Assembly (NCBI RefSeq): GCF_000716605.1
Contig: NZ_JNXE01000013.1
Coordinates: 144,592-208,591 of the forward strand
Origin: Streptomyces sp. NRRL F-525
Lineage (GTDB): Bacteria; Actinomycetota; Actinomycetes; Streptomycetales; Streptomycetaceae
DNA length: 64,000 nt
Direction of reading: 5' to 3'
Shown: piece after piece, positions 16,620 to 26,254 of the stretch
Numbering within the stretch: the stretch's first letter is position 1
Layout: every line of letters begins with the position of its first letter
The notes under the pieces: generated by a model
The model's input: only the letters and a program-made list of their open reading frames with translations
Database searches by the model: none
Told to the model about the DNA's origin: nothing
Position numbers and translations under genes: made by a program

Positions 16620-19037
16620 ATGGCTTCGACGTCCACACCGCTCACCCTGCCCGTGCTGCCGCTCGACGACGAGGTCGTGCTGCCCGGAATGGTGGTTCCG
16701 CTGGACCTGAACGACACCGATGTACGCGCCGCCGTGGAGGCCGCCCAGGCCGCCGCGCGGTCCGAGCCCGGAAAGCCCAAGGTCCTGCTGGTACCACGCA
16801 TCGACGGGACTTACGCCAGCACCGGGGTGCTCGGCACCATCGAGCAGGTCGGCCGGCTGGCCGACGGTGACCCGGGTGCACTGATCCGCGGCCGTAGCCG
16901 CGTGAAGATCGGGGCCGGGACCACCGGGCCCGGTGCCGCGCTCTGGGTCGAGGGCACCGCTCTCGACGAGAGCCTGCCCGAGCCTTTGCCCGGGTCCGTT
17001 GCTGAACTGGTCAAGGAATACAAGGCGTTGGCCACCGCGTGGCTGCGCAAGCGGGGGGCCTGGCAGGTCGTCGACCGCGTGCAGGCCATCGATGATGTGT
17101 CCACGCTTGCCGATAACTCTGGCTACTCGCCTTTCCTCACCACCGAACAGAAGATCGAGCTGCTGGAGACCGCCGACCCGATCGCCCGGCTGAAGCTCGC
17201 CACCCAGCACCTGCGCGACCACCTCGCCGAGCAGGACGTTGCCGAGACCATCGCCAAGGACGTGCAGGAAGGCGTCGACAAGCAGCAGCGCGAGTTCCTG
17301 CTGCGGCGCCAGCTCGAAGCCGTCCGTAAGGAACTGCGTGAGCTCAACGGCGACACGAGCGACGGCGAGGAGTCCGATGACTACCGCGCCCGCGTCGAGG
17401 CCGCCGATCTGCCTGAGAAGGTTCGCGAGGCCGCGCTCAAGGAAGTCGAGAAGCTGGAGCGCTCCTCCGACCAGTCGCCCGAGGGGTCGTGGATCCGGAC
17501 GTGGCTGGACACCGTTCTTGAACTGCCTTGGAACGAACGGACTCAGGACGAGTACGACATCCAGGGTGCCAAGGCGATCCTCGATGCCGAGCACGCCGGT
17601 CTGAACGACGTGAAGGAGCGCATCACCGAGTACCTGGCCGTGCGCAAGCGGCGCGCGGAGCGGGGACTGGGAGTTGTGGGTGGACGGCGCGGTGGTGCCG
17701 TGCTCGCCCTCGTCGGGCCGCCCGGCGTCGGTAAGACCTCCCTCGGTGAGTCCGTCGCGCACGCGATGGGGCGGAAGTTCGTCCGGGTCGCGCTCGGCGG
17801 GGTCCGGGACGAGGCCGAGATCCGCGGTCACCGGCGTACGTACGTCGGCGCGCTGCCCGGTCGTATCGTCCGCGCGATCAAGGAAGCCGGGTCCATGAAC
17901 CCGGTGGTCCTGCTGGACGAGATCGACAAGGTGGGGTCCGACTACCGGGGTGACCCGGCCGCCGCGCTCCTCGAAGTGCTCGACCCCGCGCAGAACCACA
18001 CCTTCCGCGACCACTACCTGGAGGTCGAACTCGACCTGAGCGACGTGGTGTTCCTTGCGACGGCCAACGTGCTCGAAGCCATCCCGGAGGCACTGCTCGA
18101 CCGTATGGAACTGGTCCGGCTGGACGGTTACACCGAGGACGAGAAGGTCGTCATCGCCCGTGACCACCTGCTCCCGCGTCAGCTGGAGCGGGCGGGGCTC
18201 AAGGACGACGAGGTCGTCATCGACGAGAGCGCGCTGCGCAAGCTCGCCGGTGAGTACACCCGCGAGGCGGGCGTCCGTACCCTGGAGCGGTCCGTCGCCC
18301 GGCTGCTGCGCAAGATCGCGGCCCAGCACGAACTGGGCCAGCGGGAGCTGCCGTTCACGGTGACCGACGCCGACCTGCGCGCGCTGATCGGACGGCCGCA
18401 CCACGTGCCCGAGTCCGCCCAGGACCCGGCCGAGCGCCGTACGGCCGTACCCGGTGTCGCCACCGGCCTCGCGGTCACCGGCGCGGGCGGTGACGTCCTC
18501 TACGTCGAGGCGTCGCTGGCCGACCCGGAGACGGGCGCGGCGGGTCTGACCCTGACCGGTCAGCTCGGTGACGTGATGAAGGAGAGCGCGCAGATCGCCC
18601 TGTCCTTCCTCCGCTCGCACGGCGCCGAACTGGAGCTGCCCGTGGGCGACTTGAAGGACCGGGGCGTGCACATCCACTTCCCGGCGGGTTCGGTGCCGAA
18701 GGACGGCCCGAGCGCGGGTGTCACGATGACGACGGCCCTGGCGTCGCTGCTCAGCGGCCGCCTGGTCCGCACGGACGTGGCGATGACGGGTGAGGTCTCC
18801 CTGACCGGTCGGGTCCTCCCGATCGGCGGCGTGAAGCAGAAGCTGCTCGCCGCGCACCAGGCCGGGGTCACCACCGTCATCATCCCGAAGCGCAACGAGC
18901 CCGACCTGGACGACGTCCCGGCCGAGGTTCTGGACAAGCTCGACGTCCACGCGGTGACGGACGTCCGCCAGGTCCTGGAACTGGCGCTGGCGCCGGCGAC
19001 GAACGGCGCGACGTCGGAGGTTCCGGTGGCGGCGTGA
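16620..19037 (+). CDS. lon: ATP-dependent protease Lon
   Basis: An 805-residue cytosolic AAA+ protease that degrades misfolded and regulatory proteins. The N-terminal LON domain (about 1-200) starts TLPVLPLDDEVVLPGMVVPL. The ATPase has Walker A GPPGVGKTS (366-374) and Walker B VVLLDEIDK (about 428). The protease domain has the catalytic Ser in DGPSAGVTM (about 698) and Lys in GGVKQKLLAAHQAG (about 739). Length is normal. Start ATG 16620 follows GGGGAGA. The HAIR-like operator upstream points to heat-shock control by HspR. Confidence 0.98.
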   Translation: MASTSTPLTLPVLPLDDEVVLPGMVVPLDLNDTDVRAAVEAAQAAARSEPGKPKVLLVPRIDGTYASTGVLGTIEQVGRLADGDPGALIRGRSRVKIGAGTTGPGAALWVEGTALDESLPEPLPGSVAELVKEYKALATAWLRKRGAWQVVDRVQAIDDVSTLADNSGYSPFLTTEQKIELLETADPIARLKLATQHLRDHLAEQDVAETIAKDVQEGVDKQQREFLLRRQLEAVRKELRELNGDTSDGEESDDYRARVEAADLPEKVREAALKEVEKLERSSDQSPEGSWIRTWLDTVLELPWNERTQDEYDIQGAKAILDAEHAGLNDVKERITEYLAVRKRRAERGLGVVGGRRGGAVLALVGPPGVGKTSLGESVAHAMGRKFVRVALGGVRDEAEIRGHRRTYVGALPGRIVRAIKEAGSMNPVVLLDEIDKVGSDYRGDPAAALLEVLDPAQNHTFRDHYLEVELDLSDVVFLATANVLEAIPEALLDRMELVRLDGYTEDEKVVIARDHLLPRQLERAGLKDDEVVIDESALRKLAGEYTREAGVRTLERSVARLLRKIAAQHELGQRELPFTVTDADLRALIGRPHHVPESAQDPAERRTAVPGVATGLAVTGAGGDVLYVEASLADPETGAAGLTLTGQLGDVMKESAQIALSFLRSHGAELELPVGDLKDRGVHIHFPAGSVPKDGPSAGVTMTTALASLLSGRLVRTDVAMTGEVSLTGRVLPIGGVKQKLLAAHQAGVTTVIIPKRNEPDLDDVPAEVLDKLDVHAVTDVRQVLELALAPATNGATSEVPVAA

Positions 19038-19056
19038 CGGACGTCCACCGGTAGGT

Positions 19057-19093
19057 GAAGGCCCGGGTCCCTTCAAGGGGGGCCCGGGCCTTC
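19057..19093 (+). terminator. Terminator after lon
   Basis: The inverted repeat GAAGGCCCGGG (19057-19067) / CCCGGGCCTTC (19083-19093), 19 bases past the lon stop, lies between convergent genes and can serve both strands. Confidence 0.75.
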
Positions 19094-19109
19094 GCCGTTC
19101 AGCCGGTCC

Positions 19110-19940
19110 TCACCCGTTGGCGAGCGCGACCACGCGGTCCAGCGCGCCGTTGAACTTGTCGTGGTCCCCGACCGTCGTCCCGGACGAGGTGTACTGCCAC
19201 ATCGTGTAGAAGCCCCATCCCGCCGGCAGCGTCCCCGGATCCGAGGCGTACCGCGCGATCCACAGGGGGTTGGCCGAAGCGAAGGCGCTGGAGTTGCCGG
19301 TGCAGTCGCTCCACCAGCTCGTCGCCGTGTAGATCACCGCGTCCCGGCCCGTACGCGACTTGTACGTGGACAGGAAGTCGGCGATCCAACTCACCATCGC
19401 CGCGGCCGACTTGCCGTAGCAGGACGCGCCGTACGGGTTCCACTCGATGTCGAGGACACCGGGGAGGGTGCGGCCGTCCTTGGACCAGCCGCCGCCGTGG
19501 TCGACGAAGTAGTTGGCCTGGGTGGCGCCGCTCGTGGTGTCCGGGGTCGCGAAGTGGTAGGCGCCGCGGATCATGCCGACGCCGTAGGAGCCGTTGTACT
19601 GCTGGGCGAAGTACGGGTTCGTGTAGTACGTCCCCTCGGTCGCCTTCGTGTAGGCCCACTTGACCCCGCTGCTCCACAGGGTCGACCAGGCGGCGTTGCC
19701 CTGATAGGCGCTGACGTCGACGCCCTCCGTCTGGGTGGCGTCACCGCCGGTCGGGGTGCCGTCCTGGCCGTCGTGCGCCAGGACGCCGATGCCGAGGTAG
19801 GCGGAGCCGCGGGCGGGGACCGTGGCGGCGCCGGCCGGGTGGGTGAGGCCAGCCAGGAGGAGTCCGGAGAGGGCGAGGGCGAGCGAGAGGTGTCGCAGGC
19901 GTGGTGTTCGGGGTCTGCGCACAGGCATGGGCGCGGGCAT
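19110..19940 (-). CDS. Secreted GH25 lysozyme (muramidase)
   Basis: A 276-residue secreted enzyme that cleaves the MurNAc-GlcNAc bond of peptidoglycan. The signal peptide spans residues about 1-45 (Arg-rich start, LSLALALSGLLLAGLTHPAGA). The GH25 domain follows from GVDVSAYQGN (catalytic Asp region) through YTKATEG and GVLDIEWNPYG (catalytic DxE) to YTMWQYTSSG. Two Cys (SCYG, SDCTG) may pair outside the cell. The start at 19940 is set by GGAGG six bases upstream. Confidence 0.94.
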   Translation of the reverse strand: MPAPMPVRRPRTPRLRHLSLALALSGLLLAGLTHPAGAATVPARGSAYLGIGVLAHDGQDGTPTGGDATQTEGVDVSAYQGNAAWSTLWSSGVKWAYTKATEGTYYTNPYFAQQYNGSYGVGMIRGAYHFATPDTTSGATQANYFVDHGGGWSKDGRTLPGVLDIEWNPYGASCYGKSAAAMVSWIADFLSTYKSRTGRDAVIYTATSWWSDCTGNSSAFASANPLWIARYASDPGTLPAGWGFYTMWQYTSSGTTVGDHDKFNGALDRVVALANG

Positions 19941-20165
19941 GGCGTGCCTCCGAGGGCGCGGTCGAGCGCGGTGGGGGAGTGGGGGAAGGTGCGGTGATGA
20001 TGGCGTGGCCATGCCAGTAAGTGCCTGGTAAGGAAGCTACGCACCGAGAAGACCGCGTGGGAAGGGGGTCCGGACGACGCCGTTGGTCTAGCCCTGCGAA
20101 ATACTGGCGGAGCTGCGGCGATGACGGTGTTTGGCGGAAACTTTCACGATCGGGAAAGCGGACCA

Positions 20166-20711
20166 ATGGGTGCTGACGTGCACAAGGGTGAGGACAGGAA
20201 CGGCGGTGGGCTTCCCGTGGACGGCGGCGGCCTCTCCGAAGACGGCGACGCGCTGCCCGTGGGCCCCGACGGGCTCGCCGTCGATCACGAATACCTGTCC
20301 CTGGAGCGCGAGTTGACGTTCCTCTTCCGCCGGGCCCGGGCCAACCAGGGCGAGATGGCCCGCGAGGTCCACCCCGACCTGGAGTCCGCCGCGTACGGCC
20401 TGCTGGTCCGGCTGGACGAGTACGGCAGGCAGCGCGCCACGGAGCTGGCCGCCTACATCGGCGTCGGCAAGGCCACGATGTCCCGCCAGCTGCGCGCCCT
20501 GGAGGACCTCGGCCTGATCGCCCGCGAGCCCGACCCGGCGGACGGCCGCGCCTGGCTGGTCGACCTCACCGACGAGGGCCGCCGCCGCGTCGCCCACGTC
20601 CGCGAGGCCCGGCGCGCCCGCTACGTCACCCAGCTCTCCCACTGGGACCGCCGCGAGGTCGCCGAACTGGCCCGGCTGATCCACCAGTTGAACGGGGTCA
20701 TGGAGAAGTGA
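20166..20711 (+). CDS. MarR-family transcriptional regulator
   Basis: About 181 residues. The winged helix is at about 75-150 (ATELAAYIGVGKATMSRQLR, then EPDPADGRAWLVDLTDEG, the wing). The N-terminus is a Gly/Asp-rich low-complexity stretch of about 40 residues. An in-frame ATG at 20121 would add 15 residues. Neither start has a strong ribosome-binding site. The target and ligand are unknown. Confidence 0.88.
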   Translation: MGADVHKGEDRNGGGLPVDGGGLSEDGDALPVGPDGLAVDHEYLSLERELTFLFRRARANQGEMAREVHPDLESAAYGLLVRLDEYGRQRATELAAYIGVGKATMSRQLRALEDLGLIAREPDPADGRAWLVDLTDEGRRRVAHVREARRARYVTQLSHWDRREVAELARLIHQLNGVMEK

Positions 20712-20729
20712 CAGTGCCGTAGCGGCCGT

Positions 20730-21518
20730 TCAGAGCTCGGCGTACACGACCGTCGCGTCGTCGTGCGTCTTGCTCCGCCGCAGATACGTCCGCTCCTCCG
20801 CGTCGGCCCGCTCCAGCGCCCGGACCCGGGACACCAACTCCGCTGCCCCCTCCTTCCGTACGAAAGCGAAGCAGTCCGCCCAGTCGCCCTGGTCGAACTT
20901 CTCCACCCACCGCGTCGCCCCGTCCGTCAGGGCGACGAGGGTGCGGACGTCGGTGCGGGGGAGTGAGCCCGTGACCGCCCGGGCCGCGACCGAGGGATCG
21001 GCGGCGGCCGTGAAGAAACCGCCCTCCTTGTTACGGAGCGTGGTGTCGATCATGGCGTCCGTCGCGAGGGCGGAGCGGGGGAGGCGGGAGAGGCGGTCGT
21101 CCAGGACGACGGTCAGTTCGCCGGACGGGGATTCGGCCAGCAGCGCGGAGTCCGAGAGGACCAGGTATTCGACGTCCTGGGGGGACCAGCGGGCCAGCAC
21201 CACGGTTGCCTGTGGGGTGCGTGGGTGAGAAAGGTCACAGGTGGTGGCGTGGGCCTCAGCTGTTCGGAGGATCGCCCGGGAGAGAATCTCCGCCAGGGCC
21301 AGATCCCGGCAGGAAACGGTCAGTTCGGTCAGCGCGCCGCCCAGGCGCGCGGTGTACCAGGGGACCGAATGCAGACACCCCGTCTCGCCTCTCGGCGGTG
21401 TCACACCGTCCAGGACGATCAGCGAACCGCCCTGTCCCGAGGCCGGAAGGCCGACGCTCGCGAAGTCCTCGTTGGGGCGGTCCGGGTCGCCGGGTTCCGA
21501 CACAAGTTCCGTACGCAT
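20730..21518 (-). CDS. PP2C-like phosphatase domain protein
   Basis: A 262-residue protein with the features of PP2C/SpoIIE-type phosphatases: an N-terminal acidic motif (PDRPNEDFASVG), SLIVLDGVTPP (the DG motif), LSDSALLAES, VALTDGATRWVE, and KTHDDATVVYAEL at the end. These Asp residues would bind two metals in a Ser/Thr phosphatase. It is shorter than full PP2C enzymes and the substrate is unknown. It is convergent with the MarR gene. Confidence 0.82.
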   Translation of the reverse strand: MRTELVSEPGDPDRPNEDFASVGLPASGQGGSLIVLDGVTPPRGETGCLHSVPWYTARLGGALTELTVSCRDLALAEILSRAILRTAEAHATTCDLSHPRTPQATVVLARWSPQDVEYLVLSDSALLAESPSGELTVVLDDRLSRLPRSALATDAMIDTTLRNKEGGFFTAAADPSVAARAVTGSLPRTDVRTLVALTDGATRWVEKFDQGDWADCFAFVRKEGAAELVSRVRALERADAEERTYLRRSKTHDDATVVYAEL

Positions 21519-21859
21519 ACGGCCAGTCTGCACGACCTCTTCACAGGCTCCGCAAAACGTTGGCACTCATGGCCGAATGGGCGCAGTCGTGCAGGTCAGA
21601 CGCCTGGTTTGGGCTGGAATGGATCACTCCGGGAATGCGTGGCGGCGAATCCTGCCAAAGCACGCCGCTCACGTCCAACCGGCGCGGCGCGCGGGCCCTT
21701 TGGAGCGGCCGCCGGAACTTGCCCGCCAACTCCCGTCCGGGGTTCACTCCTTCGGGTGGCGGGCCGGACGATGCGCGGCCACTGCCTACCGGCACTGGGA
21801 GGGTCGCCGTACCGGGATGACGGAGCGTCACCCGGGCCCATGGGTATCACGAGTCAGGA
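21519..21859. other. Divergent intergenic region
   Basis: 341 bases between two divergent starts. I see no gene. It should hold the promoters for the PP2C-like gene and the conservon; no convincing operator was found. Confidence 0.6.
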
Positions 21860-24658
21860 ATGCGAGCACCGGTGCAGAAGAAGCGGCCGCGGCGCACAGG
21901 CAAGCAGACGGCCCCTCAGGGGGGCGCCACCGGTGCCGCCGTGCCCGACCCCGCGGGCAGGGGACGCCGTACCCACGTCCGCAACCGGCTGATCATCGCG
22001 GTGGCCGTCGTGGCCGCCGCCATCGCCGCGGCCGGTGTCCCCTCCCTCATCACCGCCTCGGGCCAACTGAGCGACTCCCAGGACCTGGTGACGCTCTCCG
22101 GGCAGACCCAGGACGCGCTGTCGCTGGCCCACTCCCTCGCCGACGAGCGGGACGCGGTCACCTCGTACATCGCCGCCGGACGCCCCAAGTCCCAGGCCCC
22201 GGACGAGGACCGCAGCGCCCGCGTGGACCGGCAGGTCGAGGAACTCCGCGCCGACACCGACATCCCCGCCGCGCTCCGCTCGGACCTCGACGACGTCGCC
22301 GCCGTACGACGGGCCGCGCTCACCGGTAAGAGCAGCGCGCTGGAGGCGCACGACGCGTACTCCGGTGCCATCACCGAACTGCACCGGCTGGCCGAGCAGT
22401 TGGCGGAGAAGATGCCGCCGCGGGCCGGTTCCGGCGCCTACGCGCTCGCCGAACTCGACGCGGCCGTCCAACAGGCCGCCGCCACAAGGGGACTGCTCCT
22501 CGCCGCCCTGAACGTGCCGACGACCACCCAGACGGTCATCAGCCCCATCACCGGTCTCGCCGTCACCGAGACCACCTCCACGAAGGCCCAGACGAAGGAG
22601 CGCGACGCCCTCAGCGCCGCCGCCCAGCAGGCCCGGCTGCGCTCCGACGCGGCCCTCGCCGACTTCCGCGACAGCGCGACGAAGGACGCCGTCGCGGGTT
22701 ACGACTCCACGGTCACCGGGTCCGAGGTCAACTCCGCCGAGAAGTACCTCACCTCCCTCACCGCCCAACCCACGCTGTCCGACGACCAGTTGGACACCAG
22801 CACGAAGAAGCTGGACGCGGCGCTCTCCGCCCGCGTCGACCTGATGCGCGGCGAGGAGTCCGCGCTCTACGTCGACCGAGGCAAGGACCTCGCCCAGCTC
22901 CGCGACGACGACGTCAAGGCGCTGGAACTCCGCGTCGCGATCCTCGGCGCCCTCATGCTGCTCGCCGTGGGCATCGCGACCGCCATGGCCCGCACCCTCA
23001 CCCGCCCGCTCTCCGTCCTGCGCCGCGGCTCGACGCGCCTGGCCGAGGCGGAGGACCCGGGGGCCGAGGAGCCCATCAAGTTCACCGGCCGCAACGACGA
23101 GTTCGCCCAGGTCGTCCGCTCGGTCAACGCCCTGCACGCGCACGCCGCCGCCCTCCACGAGCGCATCGCCACCCTGGAGGCCGACCGCAAGCACCTCGTC
23201 GGCCAGCGCCAGAAGATGGCCGACGCCCGCGAGGAACTCCGCGCCGAAGTCACCGACTCCGCAACGCAGTTGGAGCGCCTGCGCACCAGCATCGGCGGCA
23301 CCTTCGTCAACCTCGCGCTGCGCAGCCTGGGCCTCGTCGAGCGCCAACTCGCCGTCATCGAAGGCCTGGAGGAGCGCGAGCAGGACCCCGACCGCCTCGC
23401 CACCCTCTTCAAGCTCGACCACTTCGCCACGGTCATGCGCCGCCACAACGAGAACCTCCTCGTCCTCGCCGGCACCGAACACGTCCAACAGCACGCCGGA
23501 CCCGTCCCGTTGGTCGACGTGGTCCGCGCGGCGGTCAGCGAGATCGAGCGCTACGAACGCGTCCGCATCTCGGCACTCCCCCCGCACGCGCACGTGGCAG
23601 GCTTCGCGGCCGACGACCTGAGCCACCTCCTGGCCGAACTGATGGAGAACGCGAGCTCGTTCTCCCCGCCGGACGCCCCCGTGGAGATCTCCGGCTGGCT
23701 CCTGGAGAACGGCGAGGTCATGCTCTCCGTCCAGGACGAGGGCATCGGCATGACCGACGACCGCATGGCCCGCCTCAACCTCCGCCTCACCGAGTTCGAC
23801 CCGGAGTCCCCCTACGACCAGGAGGGCGAGGAGGGCCTCGGCCTCGGCCTGTACGTCGTGGCCCGCCTGGCCCACCGCCACGGCGTCCGAGTCCAGCTCC
23901 GCGACCAGAAACAGGGCGGCATCGCGGCGGTGGTGGTCCTCCCCAGCCCGCTGCTGGCACCGGCCCCCGCGTCGGCGGTCCCCTCCGCCACCCCGCAGCC
24001 CGGCGACACCCACTCCTACTCCCTCCCCGGCGCCTCAGCAGAGGCCAACTCCAACGTCCTGCACGGCCGTTCGGACCACACGGACCCGCTGGTCGCCCTG
24101 GCGGAGCAGGCGGTACGGGAGACTCCGTCGGCAACCCCCGCGGAATCCCCGGCGGAGATGACGATGGAACTCCTGCTGCCGCTGACGCAGGAGGACCGAG
24201 GAGCCACGGAATTTCCGCGGGCAGCAGACGCACGGGCCGCCACGGACGAACGGCCGGCCGCCGACGGCGAGTTCGCCCCACAGGGGCCACCCGCACCCGA
24301 CAACGATGGCCGCACGGGCGGTGCGGGTGGGAACAGATTCACGGCTGAAGGCGAAGCCGAAGCCGTAGAACACGAACGAGCCCAGGACGAGGACCCCGTC
24401 ACGGACAAGGGCCTCCCCAAACGCACCCCCAAGCTCACCCAACCCGCCCAAGCCCCGCGCCAGCGGACCGGCACCGTGGACGCCGACGCCCTACGCCGCA
24501 GACTCGGCGGCTTCCGCTCAGGAGCCTCCGCCGGCTACCGCGACGTAGAAGCGGAAATCGCCGAACAGACCGGCCAGAACCCAGTCCCGGCACCGCGAAG
24601 CGCACCCGCACGATCCGAAGAACCCACGGGGGGCACCGTCGAGGAGGCAAGCAGTTGA
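21860..24658 (+). CDS. cvnA: Conservon sensor kinase with nitrate/nitrite-sensing domain (CvnA)
   Basis: A 932-residue membrane kinase-like protein. One transmembrane helix lies near 43-65, the extracellular NIT domain at about 75-350 (LADERDAVTSYIAAG typical), a second helix near 355-380, HAMP, then a coiled coil and a dimerisation region (LDHFATVMRRHNENLLVLAG). The HATPase has LAELMENASSFSPP and GLGLYVVARLA. The last ~250 residues are low-complexity. It is the first of four overlapping genes, the set known to assemble a GPCR-like complex at the membrane. The stop overlaps the TTG of cvnB. Confidence 0.93.
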   Translation: MRAPVQKKRPRRTGKQTAPQGGATGAAVPDPAGRGRRTHVRNRLIIAVAVVAAAIAAAGVPSLITASGQLSDSQDLVTLSGQTQDALSLAHSLADERDAVTSYIAAGRPKSQAPDEDRSARVDRQVEELRADTDIPAALRSDLDDVAAVRRAALTGKSSALEAHDAYSGAITELHRLAEQLAEKMPPRAGSGAYALAELDAAVQQAAATRGLLLAALNVPTTTQTVISPITGLAVTETTSTKAQTKERDALSAAAQQARLRSDAALADFRDSATKDAVAGYDSTVTGSEVNSAEKYLTSLTAQPTLSDDQLDTSTKKLDAALSARVDLMRGEESALYVDRGKDLAQLRDDDVKALELRVAILGALMLLAVGIATAMARTLTRPLSVLRRGSTRLAEAEDPGAEEPIKFTGRNDEFAQVVRSVNALHAHAAALHERIATLEADRKHLVGQRQKMADAREELRAEVTDSATQLERLRTSIGGTFVNLALRSLGLVERQLAVIEGLEEREQDPDRLATLFKLDHFATVMRRHNENLLVLAGTEHVQQHAGPVPLVDVVRAAVSEIERYERVRISALPPHAHVAGFAADDLSHLLAELMENASSFSPPDAPVEISGWLLENGEVMLSVQDEGIGMTDDRMARLNLRLTEFDPESPYDQEGEEGLGLGLYVVARLAHRHGVRVQLRDQKQGGIAAVVVLPSPLLAPAPASAVPSATPQPGDTHSYSLPGASAEANSNVLHGRSDHTDPLVALAEQAVRETPSATPAESPAEMTMELLLPLTQEDRGATEFPRAADARAATDERPAADGEFAPQGPPAPDNDGRTGGAGGNRFTAEGEAEAVEHERAQDEDPVTDKGLPKRTPKLTQPAQAPRQRTGTVDADALRRRLGGFRSGASAGYRDVEAEIAEQTGQNPVPAPRSAPARSEEPTGGTVEEASS

Positions 24659-25158
24659 CCGCGCCCAGTACCTTCGGACTGAGCAGTGAAGCCCGCAACC
24701 TGCACTGGCTGCTGAGCAACCTCGTCGAGGAGGTGCCCGGCATCCAGTCGGTCGCGGTCGTCTCCTCCGACGGCCTGCTGCTCCTCTCCTCCGATCCGGG
24801 GAGGAACGCCGAGGCCAAGGAAGCTCTCGAAGCCAAGCGCACCGGCCCACGAGGCTCCGCCGCGGACCTCGCCACCATCGTCTCCGGCATCGGCAGCCTC
24901 ACCGTCGGCGCCGCGAAGCTGATGGACTCGGGCCCGGTGAAGCACACCATGGTCGCGATGGAGGAGGGCAGCCTCTTCGTGATGTCGATCAGCGACGGTT
25001 CGCTGCTCGGCGTGCACGGCTCCGCGGACTGCGACATGAGCGTCGTGGCGTACCACATGGCGCTCTTCGTCGGCCGCGCCGGCCACGTCCTGACGCCCGA
25101 ACTCCGCAGCGAGCTACGGAAATCTCTCGAAGACGCGACCTCGGGGAGTGCGCGATGA
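24655..25158 (+). CDS. cvnB: Conservon roadblock/LC7 protein (CvnB)
   Basis: A 167-residue roadblock/LC7-domain protein (LVEEVPGIQSVAVVSSDGLLL, ATIVSGIGSL) that in this family regulates the conservon GTPase. The start is TTG 24655, which overlaps the cvnA stop (TTGA) and follows a strong GAGGAGG; no ATG or GTG is available at the right place. The rare start plus overlap suggests translation coupled to cvnA. Confidence 0.93.
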   Translation: MTAPSTFGLSSEARNLHWLLSNLVEEVPGIQSVAVVSSDGLLLLSSDPGRNAEAKEALEAKRTGPRGSAADLATIVSGIGSLTVGAAKLMDSGPVKHTMVAMEEGSLFVMSISDGSLLGVHGSADCDMSVVAYHMALFVGRAGHVLTPELRSELRKSLEDATSGSAR

Positions 25159-25565
25159 GCCGTACGCCCAACAAGCTCCCGGTGCGCGGCGGCGACCGCA
25201 AACCCGCCCGGGTACGCCCCTACTCGCTCACCGGCGGCCGTACCCGATTCGGCCATGTCCTCCTCGTGGAGACCTTCGTCGCGGCGCTCGAAGCCCCGGA
25301 GGAGCGCAAGGAGTTGACGAACGGTTCCCTCAACACCCGGGTCATGCCGGAGATGCGGGCCATCGTCGAACTCTGCCGCCGTATGCGCACGGTGGCCGAG
25401 ATCGCCGCGCTGCTGAAGATGCCGCTCGGTGTGGTCCGCGTGCTCCTGAGCGACCTCGCGGACCAGGGAAAGATCCGTGTGTACGGAACCGGAACCGCTC
25501 ACGGTACGGGCCGTCCTGACCGCGCTCTGCTGGAAAAGGTGCTGAGTGGACTTCGCCGTCTCTGA
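25155..25565 (+). CDS. cvnC: Conservon DUF742 protein (CvnC)
   Basis: A 136-residue DUF742 protein: VRPYSLTGGRTRFG near the N-terminus, then a winged-helix-like region (TVAEIAALLKMPLGVVRVLLSDLADQG). Its ATG overlaps the cvnB stop by four bases. It is part of the four-protein membrane complex; its molecular role is not settled. Confidence 0.93.
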   Translation: MSRTPNKLPVRGGDRKPARVRPYSLTGGRTRFGHVLLVETFVAALEAPEERKELTNGSLNTRVMPEMRAIVELCRRMRTVAEIAALLKMPLGVVRVLLSDLADQGKIRVYGTGTAHGTGRPDRALLEKVLSGLRRL

Positions 25566-26229
25566 CGCCGCCGCCTACGGCGTCTCCCCGCTCCTCGACG
25601 ACGAGAAGCGACTGCGCAACGACGAGAAGCAACTCCTCGACGACGAGGAGCAGTTGCGGCCCTGGCAGCAGGACCGCACGCGCGCGCCCGTCGCCACGAA
25701 GATCGTGGTGGCCGGCGGCTTCGGCGTCGGCAAGACCACCATGGTCGGCGCCGTCTCCGAGATCCAGCCCCTCCAGACGGAGGCGCTGATGACCGAGGCC
25801 AGCGAGGAGACGGACGACCTCACGGGCACCCCGGACAAGGTGACCACCACGGTCGCCATGGACTACGGCCGTCTCACGCTCGACGACGACCTGGTGCTCT
25901 ACCTCTTCGGTACGCCGGGCCAGCAGCGGTTCTGGTTCATGTGGGACGACCTGGTGCGCGGCGCGATAGGCGCCGTCGTGCTGGCCGACACCCGCCGCCT
26001 CAAGGACTGCTTCCCCGCGCTGGACTACTTCGAGAGCTGCGGGCTGCCGTACGTCGTCGCGGTCAACCACTTCGTCGGCAGCGAGCGGTTCGAACCGGAC
26101 GACGTGCGGGAGGCGTTGACGGTCCCCGCGCACGTACCTGTCATGATCATGGATGCGCGACGGCGGATTTCGGCCATCGAGACCCTGCTCGCGCTCGTCG
26201 CCCACGCGCTGGACGTCACCCCCGAGTAG
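25546..26229 (+). CDS. cvnD: Conservon small GTPase (CvnD)
   Basis: A 227-residue Ras-like GTPase. An N-terminal repeat-rich segment (LLDDEKRLRNDEKQLLDDEE) precedes the G domain: P-loop GGFGVGKTT (about 59-67), switch II FGTPGQQRFW and NHF in place of NKxD. Start GTG 25546 overlaps cvnC by 20 bases. By family knowledge it is regulated by CvnB and coupled to CvnA. Confidence 0.94.
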   Translation: MDFAVSDAAAYGVSPLLDDEKRLRNDEKQLLDDEEQLRPWQQDRTRAPVATKIVVAGGFGVGKTTMVGAVSEIQPLQTEALMTEASEETDDLTGTPDKVTTTVAMDYGRLTLDDDLVLYLFGTPGQQRFWFMWDDLVRGAIGAVVLADTRRLKDCFPALDYFESCGLPYVVAVNHFVGSERFEPDDVREALTVPAHVPVMIMDARRRISAIETLLALVAHALDVTPE

Positions 26230-26254
26230 TCGCGACCAAGGAGCCACCACCCGT

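Noticed and set aside
16440..19076. An 878-codon open frame antisense to lon
   Set aside because: Shadow of lon; no ribosome-binding site or recognisable domain.
21854..24013. A 719-codon open frame antisense to cvnA
   Set aside because: Shadow of the conservon kinase with repetitive Gly/Val/Asp composition.
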